Origin: Janthinobacterium silvisoli
GTDB taxonomy: Bacteria > Pseudomonadota > Gammaproteobacteria > Burkholderiales > Burkholderiaceae_D
Assembly: GCF_014200725.1 (NCBI RefSeq)
Contig: NZ_JACHCL010000001.1
Location: 558,001 to 622,000, forward strand
Reading direction: 5' to 3'
Length of the DNA stretch: 64,000 nucleotides
Shown: piece after piece, positions 53,916-61,137 of the stretch
Layout of the letters: every line of letters begins with the position of its first letter
How positions within the stretch are numbered: the first letter of the stretch is position 1
Notes under the pieces: model-generated
Told to the model about the DNA's origin: nothing
What the model saw: only the letters and a program-made list of their open reading frames with translations
The model's database searches: none
Made by a program: the position numbers and the translations under genes

Positions 53916-54434
53916 CTAAAGCGGCGTACGAGCCAGCCTGTCGGCCCGGCGGTTTGCCCGCCCCTCCTGACTGCAATGGCTGCAGCACATTTGCATGGAC
54001 ACCACATTGCCGCCGGCCTGCATGCCATGCACCTGCGCCACCTGGCGCAACTGTTGCATCAGCGCCTCGTCCTGTACCAGCACCTTGCGTTCGCAGACGC
54101 GGCAAACAAAATAACAACTGCCCTCTTCCGCATGCTCGGGCCTGAGCCAGTAGCGCGCCTTGTTGCCGCTCGCACTATCTTCACGCTCACGCAGCAGCAA
54201 GGCCACCGCTTCCAGTTCCCTCAGCACGCGGTAGATCGTGCCCAGGCTGACGGCAATCCCGTTCTCCTGCAACTGCTGGTAAATATCTTCCGCATTCAGG
54301 CTGGTCTGCCCCCCACCACTCAACAATTGCAAGATGCAGATGCGGGCGCTGGTGGGACGCAGTTGCACGGCGCGCAAACGTTCAACGATGCGAACTTCGC
54401 CCTGGGCTGTGGTCGCCGGTATGGCCATCTGCAT
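53916..54434 (-). CDS. Fur-family regulator with an altered regulatory metal site
   Basis: A 172-residue Fur homologue. The winged HTH (about 15-85: LRPTSARICILQLLSG, AEDIYQQLQENGIAVSLGTIYRVLRELEAVALL) is well kept, as are two CxxC pairs of the structural zinc site (CRVC 111-114 and CSHC 151-154). The usual HHDH cluster before the first CxxC reads RPEHAEEGSCYFVC, with only one His. It may therefore sense another signal or use a different metal. It lies downstream of a TonB receptor, which it may regulate. GGAGAG precedes the ATG. The C-terminus has a basic tail. Confidence 0.83.
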   Translation of the reverse strand: MQMAIPATTAQGEVRIVERLRAVQLRPTSARICILQLLSGGGQTSLNAEDIYQQLQENGIAVSLGTIYRVLRELEAVALLLREREDSASGNKARYWLRPEHAEEGSCYFVCRVCERKVLVQDEALMQQLRQVAQVHGMQAGGNVVSMQMCCSHCSQEGRANRRADRLARTPL

Positions 54435-54449
54435 GGTGCTCTCCGTGAT

Positions 54450-54481
54450 GCACCGCCCGTTTGACGGGGCGGTGCGTTTTT
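54450..54481 (+). terminator. Strong hairpin with plus-strand T-run before the Fur-like gene
   Basis: GCACCGCCC (54450-54458) pairs with GGGCGGTGC (54467-54475) around an 8-base loop; G and T5 follow on the plus strand. It looks like a terminator for plus-strand transcription, though no plus gene lies here. On the minus strand it sits between the TonB receptor stop and the Fur-like ribosome site, where it may act as a weak terminator or leader hairpin. Confidence 0.55.
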
Positions 54482-54501
54482 AGCATTAACTCATCAGCTA
54501 A

Positions 54502-56847
54502 TCAAAACTTGATATTTGCCGTCAAGGTTGCCGTACGGCCCGGCGCCACACCGGCGTAATGCGGCGAGGAAACCTTGTCGAAGTACAGCTTGTCCGTCAG
54601 GTTCTGGATATTCAGCTGCAGAGTAACATTGCGGCTGAGCACATAGCTGGCCATGGCGTCGAAACGCGTGTAAGCCGGCGCGAACTTGTTATTGGCGACC
54701 GAAGCGTAGACCTTGTCGACATAGTTGATGCCGCCGCCGATAGTGATCGCTGGTGTCACCGTATAAGCCGTCCACAGCGAGGCGCTGTTTTTCGGAGTGG
54801 TCGGGAACTGGTTGCCGTTGTACGGCGATGGTGCATATTGCGTCACGCCATTGACCACACCGGTGCTGACAAAACCATTGTTTTCCACTACCGCGTTCAA
54901 ATGCGTGTAACCGCCGAAGACCGACCATTCCTTGGTGAAGTTGCCGCTGATACCCAGCTCGACACCCTTGACTTGCTTGCTGCCTACGTTTTGCGTATTG
55001 CCGTCCGGCGCCGTGACACGCGCGTTATTCATATCGCTCTGGAAATACGCACCGCTGAGCGACAAGCGTCCGCCCGGCAACACTTCCCATTTCGTGCCCA
55101 GCTCAAAACTCTTGCTGTCTTGCGGCTGCAGGTTTTGCACGGCTGCCGACAAGCCATCGAGGCCATCGCCGCCATCATTGCCCGGTGGCGTGGAGGAAGT
55201 GCCATAGGAAATATACACACTGCTATTGGTCGACGGCTTGTACACCAGACCGGCTTGATAATTGGCAAACGTGGAATGCACATTCAGATTGCTGGCGGCG
55301 GTGGTGGTGTTATTCAGCGTGTATTGCGGCACATTCAGGGAACTCTTGTAGTCATCCCAGCGGATACCCACGTTCAGCAGCCATTGCGGGGTAAATTCGA
55401 TGGTGTCGAAACCATAGACGGAACGCGTGTTGGTGACTACCGTCGTGCGTGCCGGCGACACCGTGCGCGTGTAGACCCATGGGTCATTGGCGTTCGGGTT
55501 GATCAACGGTGCGCAGTTGTACAGGGTGGTGGCGCCCGAAGTCGGACAGGTAAAGGTCTTGGTCAGCGGATTATTCGTGCCTGGCGTAAAGATGTACGAG
55601 CTGCGGTTGGTTTCTTCGCGGCTCAGTTCCAGGCCCAGGGTATAGGTATGCTTGAAGCCACCGGCCAGGAATTCGCCGCCCAGACTGGTCGCATTGGCCA
55701 CGGCCGAGGTATCCGTCACGCGCGTGTTGGCGCGGCGCCAGACGGTGCCGTACAACATGGTATTACCCTTGGAATCATCAGGCTGGGTCCACACGTAATC
55801 GTTGCCCGACTTGCCGTAGCGCGTGACGTTGCGCAAGACCAAGTTATTGCCAAAGTCGTGGCGCACGTCGATGGTGCCGATATCGGTCTTGGTGTCGCGG
55901 AAGTCGCGGTTCACCAGGCCATAAAAAGTGCTGCGCGGCACGTCGACGGGCGTGCCATTGCCATTCTTGGCCACGTTGGCGCCGGACGAGAATGGATTGT
56001 TGAATGGCAAGCCTGTATCGGGCAATTCGCTCGATTGCATATGGTAGTAGCTGAGCGTGGCTTGCGTGGCCGACTTCAAGCCAAATGTGATCGATGGCGC
56101 GATGCCCCAGCGGTCGCCATGGATAAAGTCGCGACCCGCCACGTGGGCGTCGTGAAACATCAGGTTCAGGCGCACGGCCACGTCATCGCTGATGACACGG
56201 TTCACGTCGGCCGTGGCGCGGCGGTACTTGGCATTGCCCAGGCCGACTGTGGCGTTGGTGAAATTTTCCGTTTTCGGGCTTTTGCTGATCAGGTTAATGC
56301 CACCGCCTGCCGACGAACGTCCACCGTAGGCCGAGTTCGGGCCTTTTATCACTTCGATTTGTTCCAGGTCAAAGATTTCACGCGATTGCGAACCCGTATC
56401 GCGGATGCCATCGATATAGGTATCGGTTTGCGCGTTGTAGCCACGAATAAACAGATTGTCGCCTACCGGATTGCCGCCCTCGCCAGCGCCGATGGTAATG
56501 CCCGGCACGGTGCGCAGCGCATCCGTCAGCGACACCGCGCCCGTTTGCGCGATGATTTCTGCAGGAATCACAGTCACTGATTTCGGCGTATCGAGCAGCG
56601 GCGCGGTCAGCTTGTCGTTGGCCGAGCGCACGGGCGCTTGCACCAGGCGTTCGGTGCTGGTAGTGGCCGTGACCTTGACTTCAGGCAACTGCGACGCCTT
56701 GTCCGCCGTTTGCGCATGCAGTGCCAGAGGCATGGCCAGGGTAGCAAAAGCGGCCAGGGCCGTACCGCCATGCAGGCGCGGTGCGGACGACGGCGTATGT
56801 TTGCGGCTCTGGATGGCGCCGGCCGGTGCACTGTTCTTCTGTTTCAT
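54502..56847 (-). CDS. TonB-dependent siderophore receptor (Fiu/FhuE-like)
   Basis: A 781-residue outer-membrane receptor. A long Arg-containing signal region ends near ALHAQ-TA. The plug (about 75-220) begins with a TonB-box-like LPEVKVTATTSTERL and has the siderophore-receptor motifs DTPKSVTVIPAEII and IRGYNAQTDTYIDGIRD. A 22-strand barrel follows, ending in terminal Phe (TLTANIKF). No STN domain, so it does not signal to FecR itself. It probably takes up a catecholate or hydroxamate ferric siderophore. It lies 95 bp after the FecA-type receptor gene and may share its control. Confidence 0.9.
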   Translation of the reverse strand: MKQKNSAPAGAIQSRKHTPSSAPRLHGGTALAAFATLAMPLALHAQTADKASQLPEVKVTATTSTERLVQAPVRSANDKLTAPLLDTPKSVTVIPAEIIAQTGAVSLTDALRTVPGITIGAGEGGNPVGDNLFIRGYNAQTDTYIDGIRDTGSQSREIFDLEQIEVIKGPNSAYGGRSSAGGGINLISKSPKTENFTNATVGLGNAKYRRATADVNRVISDDVAVRLNLMFHDAHVAGRDFIHGDRWGIAPSITFGLKSATQATLSYYHMQSSELPDTGLPFNNPFSSGANVAKNGNGTPVDVPRSTFYGLVNRDFRDTKTDIGTIDVRHDFGNNLVLRNVTRYGKSGNDYVWTQPDDSKGNTMLYGTVWRRANTRVTDTSAVANATSLGGEFLAGGFKHTYTLGLELSREETNRSSYIFTPGTNNPLTKTFTCPTSGATTLYNCAPLINPNANDPWVYTRTVSPARTTVVTNTRSVYGFDTIEFTPQWLLNVGIRWDDYKSSLNVPQYTLNNTTTAASNLNVHSTFANYQAGLVYKPSTNSSVYISYGTSSTPPGNDGGDGLDGLSAAVQNLQPQDSKSFELGTKWEVLPGGRLSLSGAYFQSDMNNARVTAPDGNTQNVGSKQVKGVELGISGNFTKEWSVFGGYTHLNAVVENNGFVSTGVVNGVTQYAPSPYNGNQFPTTPKNSASLWTAYTVTPAITIGGGINYVDKVYASVANNKFAPAYTRFDAMASYVLSRNVTLQLNIQNLTDKLYFDKVSSPHYAGVAPGRTATLTANIKF

Positions 56848-56942
56848 CTCTTCTCTTTCAGTCGTTTGGATGGATGCAATCGGCTGGCTTGCCGCCCTGT
56901 GTGGAGAGGGGGCGGCTGGCTGGCTAAGTTGAGGTCAAAAAT

Positions 56943-59327
56943 TTAAAAAAACCACGATGCCGACACGCGCAGAAAGCGCGGCGTGCCGGGGGCAATGTTG
57001 TCGTTGCTATGTGCCGAGGCGTAATACTGTTGGTTGAACAGGTTGTCCAGATTCAGCTGCAGCGCAAAGTGGGGGCTGGGCCGGTAATACAGGGCGCCAT
57101 CGAGCCGGCCATAACCGGGCAGGCTGACCGTATTCGAGACGGCCGCGAATACGGGGCTGCGCACGATCAGCCCCAGAGCCGCCCCCCAGGCTGGCGTAAA
57201 GTCGTAACGGCTCCACAGCGACAGGCTGTGGCGCGGCACGTGGGCCACGCTGGCGCCAGCGACGGCGCCCGACGATTGGGTGGCCGTCAATACGGCTTGC
57301 TGCCAGGCATAACCACCGGCGATCTGCCAGGACGGCGTCAACTTGCCATGCAATTCCAGCTCCAGGCCCCGGCTGCGCTGGCCATCGACCAGCACGGAGC
57401 GCTGGCTGTCGGCCGGATCGATCACGGCGACATTGCTGCGTTCCAGTTGATACACGGCGGCGCTGGCAGATAAAGCCGGCGTCGCTTCCCACTTCGCCCC
57501 CACTTCCACGTTGCGGAAACGCTCGGGTTCGAACGCCTGGTTGTCTGGTGTCAGCGAGGCCAGCTGTTCACCGGCACGCGGCAAGAAAGCCTGGCTGAGG
57601 CTGGCATATAGCGAGACGGCCTCCATCGGTTTGTAGACCAGCGCGGCGCGCGGCGACCATGGGCTATCGCTGCGCTTGAGGCGTTCGCCCGTGCGGCGTT
57701 TCAAAAAATCCACCGTGAAACGCTCATGGCGTAAGCCCACGATGGCTTGCCAGTGCGGCGAAAAAGTCAGCTGGTCTTGCAGATAGACAGCAGCCGTGTC
57801 CGCCACGCCATGGTTATCGGCATCGCTGGCGCTGGGACGAAACGTGATCGGCAAATCAGTGACCGGGCGCGACGTGGGGAGGCTGATGCGGGTGACGTTG
57901 TCACCCAGGCTCAAAAAATAGCCGGTGTTACGCAGGTTGTCCGTGCGCTGGCGCCCCAGTTCCAGGCCCGCGCCCAGCTGGTGGCGCATCCCGCCGCCCT
58001 CCACTGCCCAACTCACATCCGTCTGGTTGAACAGGTTGCGCCGCACGGTAGCGCTGTTGTAGGCCAGCACGGTCACGCTGCTCCCATCGGCGCTGATGGC
58101 CGAGGGAAAGGCATTCTGGTAAAACTTGTCGTAATCGGCGTAGCGCGTGCGGTTGCGCAAGGTCGCGCCGTACCCCAGATCGTGTTCGACCAGGGCGCTG
58201 AAGGCATCGATGCGCACCCAGGATGGGCTGGCGCCCGCGTTGCCGAAAAAGGTGGATGGATCAGTGGCGAAAGGCCGGCCCCGATATGATGGCACGCCGC
58301 GGTCCGTCACCCGGTCGTCGCGAAAATGTTCATAGCCGATCGCCACGCGGGTCGCCGGCCCGGCGCGCCAGGCGAACGTGGGGTTGATGCCGGCCCGGCG
58401 CAGTTGCACGCCCTGGCGAAACGAGGCGCTGTCTTCGACCATGGCGTTGACGCGCACAGCCGCGTTCTCGCCCACGGTGGCTTGCGCGTCGACTGTCGCG
58501 CGGCGTGCTTGCCAGGCGCCCAGGCTGACGGTGGCGGACGCTGCATCGGTCCAGAGCGGCTGCTTGCTCACCCGGTTGATGATGCCGCCCGCGCCACCAC
58601 GGCCAAAGATCATGGCGTTCGCTCCCTTGACGGCTTCGACGCTGTCGACGTTATAAAAGTCGCGGTAGTACTGCACGTCGTCGCGCATGCCGTCGATATA
58701 AAAATCGGAGGTGCTGCTATTGCCGCGAAAGATGGCCGTGTCGCGGTTGCCCTCGCCTGCCGCCGTGCCCACGCCCGGCATATAGCGCATGGCGTCGGCC
58801 ATGCTTAACATGGCCTGGTCGCGTATCAGCTGGCCCGTGACGATGCTGACCGCTTGCGGCGTATTGATCAAAGCCTGCTCGCTGCGGTTGGCTGTGCTGG
58901 AGCTGAGGCGCCGATAAGCATCATCGGCAAGACCCGTCACTTTGACCGGCGCCAGGGTTTGCCACTGGCCGTCAACGGTAGCGACTGGGGGCGCCAGGCG
59001 CACAATATAACTGCCATCGGCCAGTTGCACCGCGATCAATCCCGTTCCGGCCAGCAATTGCTGCAAACCGGCGCTGATCGAGACGGTGGCGCGCAAGCCG
59101 CCACTGGTCTTGCCCTGCGTCAAACGCCCTTCCGCCGACAACAGTATTCCCGCCTGCCCCGCGAACTGGCGCAGCGCCTGGCCCAACGGCGCGGCAGCGA
59201 CCTGGAAGTTGCGCGCAGTCTCGGCAGCAACTGCGATGACCGGCACGCCCAGCAGCATAGACGCCGCCAGGCACAAGGCCAGCGGGCGCAGATACCAGCG
59301 TGAAGGAAAAGCGAGGTTAAAGGGCAC
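56943..59327 (-). CDS. FecA-type TonB-dependent receptor with STN signalling domain
   Basis: A 794-residue receptor starting with GTG at 59327. After the signal peptide, an STN (secretin/TonB N-terminal) domain spans about 37-110 (RNFQVAAAPLGQALRQFAGQAGILLSAEGRL), needed to signal to FecR in the periplasm. The plug follows (NTPQAVSIVTGQLIRDQ, FYIDGMRDDVQYYRDFYNVDSVE), then the barrel ending SASWFF. It lies about 107 bp after fecR, completing a FecI-FecR-FecA cell-surface signalling set for a ferric siderophore. The gap 59328-59434 has no clear Fur box. Confidence 0.9.
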   Translation of the reverse strand: MPFNLAFPSRWYLRPLALCLAASMLLGVPVIAVAAETARNFQVAAAPLGQALRQFAGQAGILLSAEGRLTQGKTSGGLRATVSISAGLQQLLAGTGLIAVQLADGSYIVRLAPPVATVDGQWQTLAPVKVTGLADDAYRRLSSSTANRSEQALINTPQAVSIVTGQLIRDQAMLSMADAMRYMPGVGTAAGEGNRDTAIFRGNSSTSDFYIDGMRDDVQYYRDFYNVDSVEAVKGANAMIFGRGGAGGIINRVSKQPLWTDAASATVSLGAWQARRATVDAQATVGENAAVRVNAMVEDSASFRQGVQLRRAGINPTFAWRAGPATRVAIGYEHFRDDRVTDRGVPSYRGRPFATDPSTFFGNAGASPSWVRIDAFSALVEHDLGYGATLRNRTRYADYDKFYQNAFPSAISADGSSVTVLAYNSATVRRNLFNQTDVSWAVEGGGMRHQLGAGLELGRQRTDNLRNTGYFLSLGDNVTRISLPTSRPVTDLPITFRPSASDADNHGVADTAAVYLQDQLTFSPHWQAIVGLRHERFTVDFLKRRTGERLKRSDSPWSPRAALVYKPMEAVSLYASLSQAFLPRAGEQLASLTPDNQAFEPERFRNVEVGAKWEATPALSASAAVYQLERSNVAVIDPADSQRSVLVDGQRSRGLELELHGKLTPSWQIAGGYAWQQAVLTATQSSGAVAGASVAHVPRHSLSLWSRYDFTPAWGAALGLIVRSPVFAAVSNTVSLPGYGRLDGALYYRPSPHFALQLNLDNLFNQQYYASAHSNDNIAPGTPRFLRVSASWFF

Positions 59328-59434
59328 GACGGTTATCTATCCTGTTCGAATGGTCAGCAAGGTGTATCTCTCCTTGCCAAACGAGATTTCAAAAAGGGAA
59401 CCGCAAACTGAAAATAAGTTGAAAATGAGTTGAA

Positions 59435-60442
59435 TTATTTTTCCAGAGGCGCCGCTTCCACCGTCACCCACCAGGCATGCAAGCGGCGCACGCGCAAGGG
59501 CAAGGTGGCTTCCAGGGCTGCCAGGATGCGGTCGGTGTCGGCCAGCGGATAACTGCCGACCAGGCGCAGATGGGCCACTTCGGGTGCGCAGCCCAGATGG
59601 CCGCGCCGGTAGCGCGACAATTCAGCGAGAAAATCATCGAGCCTCATCTGGTCCGGCATCAAGCGGTGTTCGGTCCAGGCCGTGGCGTTGTCATCAGCCG
59701 CATAGGGCTGGCCGATGGATGCCGCATCGAAACGCAGTTGCGAGCCTGCCGCCACGATGCGCGTGCCGCTGCCATCGCGCGGTTCGACCTGTACACTTCC
59801 CTCGTAGACGGAGAGCAAGGTGGCATCCACACTGGTGCGCACGGTAAAGCGTGTACCCAGTGCGCGCAAGCGGCCATGCACCACGTCGACCACCAGCGGA
59901 CGTGGGGGTATCTGGCTGTCTTGCGCTGTCGTGATCAGGATTTCACCCGAGTACAGGGCGATGCGGCGCAGGGCCGGCGTGTAATCGATGTCGAGGGAAG
60001 TGTTCGTGTTGAGCCACAAGGCGCCGCCATCGGTCAGGGCCATCTGGCGGATATCGCCCACCTTGGTCGCCTGCTGCGCGTTCAGGCCGGCGAGCCAGTT
60101 GCGCGTATCGCGCCGCCCGAATACCGCGCCGCCCAGGCCGGCAGTCAGACACAACAGCAACACGCCCTTGATGGCGGCGCGTCGGCCATCATTGCGTGCG
60201 CGCGGCCCCACTTCATCGAGTGCGATACGGGCCGGTTCGCCGGGCAGTAACTGAAATTCAGCGCTGACCGCTTCCACTTTACGCCAGGCGGCGCGGTGGG
60301 CTGGCGAAGCGTCGTGCCAGCGCTGCCATTCCAGTTGGTCGGCCAGCGCCGCATCGTCTGCGCGCAGCACGGCAAACCATTCCGCCGCTTCCTGCAAGAC
60401 CAGATAGTCACTATCCGAGTCGGCCCGGCGCGCGCTGTTCAC
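59435..60442 (-). CDS. FecR-family anti-sigma regulator
   Basis: A 335-residue inner-membrane regulator. A DUF4880 cytoplasmic domain (about 10-60, AAEWFAVLRADDAALADQLEWQRWHDASPAHRAAW) contacts the sigma factor; one membrane helix (about 88-106, AIKGVLLLCLTAGLGGAVF) follows; the periplasmic FecR domain (about 120-220) contacts the receptor's STN domain. The GTG start overlaps the fecI stop (GTGA), so they are co-translated. Confidence 0.9.
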   Translation of the reverse strand: MNSARRADSDSDYLVLQEAAEWFAVLRADDAALADQLEWQRWHDASPAHRAAWRKVEAVSAEFQLLPGEPARIALDEVGPRARNDGRRAAIKGVLLLCLTAGLGGAVFGRRDTRNWLAGLNAQQATKVGDIRQMALTDGGALWLNTNTSLDIDYTPALRRIALYSGEILITTAQDSQIPPRPLVVDVVHGRLRALGTRFTVRTSVDATLLSVYEGSVQVEPRDGSGTRIVAAGSQLRFDAASIGQPYAADDNATAWTEHRLMPDQMRLDDFLAELSRYRRGHLGCAPEVAHLRLVGSYPLADTDRILAALEATLPLRVRRLHAWWVTVEAAPLEK

Positions 60443-60951
60443 CCGGCGTCATCCATGCTGAGCATGCATTGCAGCATCGCCTGCGCCATGTATTTTTTGA
60501 CCATCCGTTCCGATACTTCCAACTGCGTGGCGATCTGGGCATAAGTCAGGCCATCGATCTGTGCCAGCAGGAAAGCCTGGCGCGCACGCGGCGACAAGGT
60601 ATCGAGCATGGCGTCGATGCGGGTCAAAGTTTCCACCACCAGCGCCCGCTCCTCGGGCGACGGCGCCGTCAGTTCGGGACGGCTGGCCAGCGCAGCCAGA
60701 AAACTGCGTTCCAGGCTCAAGCGACGCCAGTGATTGACCAGCAAACCATGGGCCACCGTGCTCAGGTAGGCGCGCGGTTCGTGCAAGCTATCGGCCGACT
60801 GCGTGGCCAGCATGCGCACAAAAGTGTCTTGCGCCAGATCGGCAGCGCCATCGCGGCAACCGAGCTTGCGCCACAGCCATTGATACAGCCAGCCATGGTG
60901 GCTGCTATACAAATTGGCAAACGCGGCGTTGGGAGACAGGGCGATGGACAC
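60439..60951 (-). CDS. FecI-type ECF sigma factor
   Basis: A 170-residue ECF sigma factor. Region 2 (about 10-80: YSSHHGWLYQWLWRKLGCRDGAADLAQDTFVRMLA) binds core polymerase and the -10 element; region 4 (about 112-160: LSPRARQAFLLAQIDGLTYAQIATQLEVSERMVKKYMAQAML) reads the -35. It starts with GTG. A Fur box lies about 30-47 bp upstream, so iron starvation should switch on fecI-fecR and then the receptor genes. It is divergent from the PepSY reductase. Confidence 0.9.
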   Translation of the reverse strand: MSIALSPNAAFANLYSSHHGWLYQWLWRKLGCRDGAADLAQDTFVRMLATQSADSLHEPRAYLSTVAHGLLVNHWRRLSLERSFLAALASRPELTAPSPEERALVVETLTRIDAMLDTLSPRARQAFLLAQIDGLTYAQIATQLEVSERMVKKYMAQAMLQCMLSMDDAG

Positions 60952-60979
60952 AGACGGGCGGATAAAAAAGATAATGAAT

Positions 60980-60998
60980 GAGAATGATTTTCATTTTC
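60980..60998. promoter_or_regulatory. Fur box upstream of fecI
   Basis: GAGAATGATTTTCATTTTC matches the 19-bp Fur consensus at 15 positions by my count. It sits 29 bp upstream of the fecI start codon, in the 186-bp gap between fecI and the PepSY reductase gene. Confidence 0.8.
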
Positions 60999-61048
60999 AC
61001 ACATAATTGGCGGATTGTAAATTACTCCTATTGAGAATGAGAGATGAT

Positions 61049-61077
61049 TTGCGAATGGTTCTCATTTGCGATACTAT
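61049..61077 (+). promoter_or_regulatory. Fur-controlled promoter of the PepSY reductase gene
   Basis: -35 TTGCGA (61049-61054), 17-bp spacer, -10 TACTAT (61072-61077). A Fur-like site GCGAATGGTTCTCATTTGC (61051-61069; 12 of 19 consensus positions by my count) overlaps both the -35 and the spacer, so Fe-Fur would block polymerase. The start codon is 60 bp downstream. Confidence 0.65.
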
Positions 61078-61137
61078 GCGCGACTCAGCCTGGCCTGCGC
61101 CGTGGCAGCTTCAAATAGAAAAATTGAAAGCCGATCG

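Noticed and set aside
54559..56580. Long open plus-strand frame (673 codons) opposite a TonB receptor
   Set aside because: The minus-strand receptor has signal peptide, plug and barrel motifs and a terminal Phe; the plus frame has none and is Arg/His-biased.
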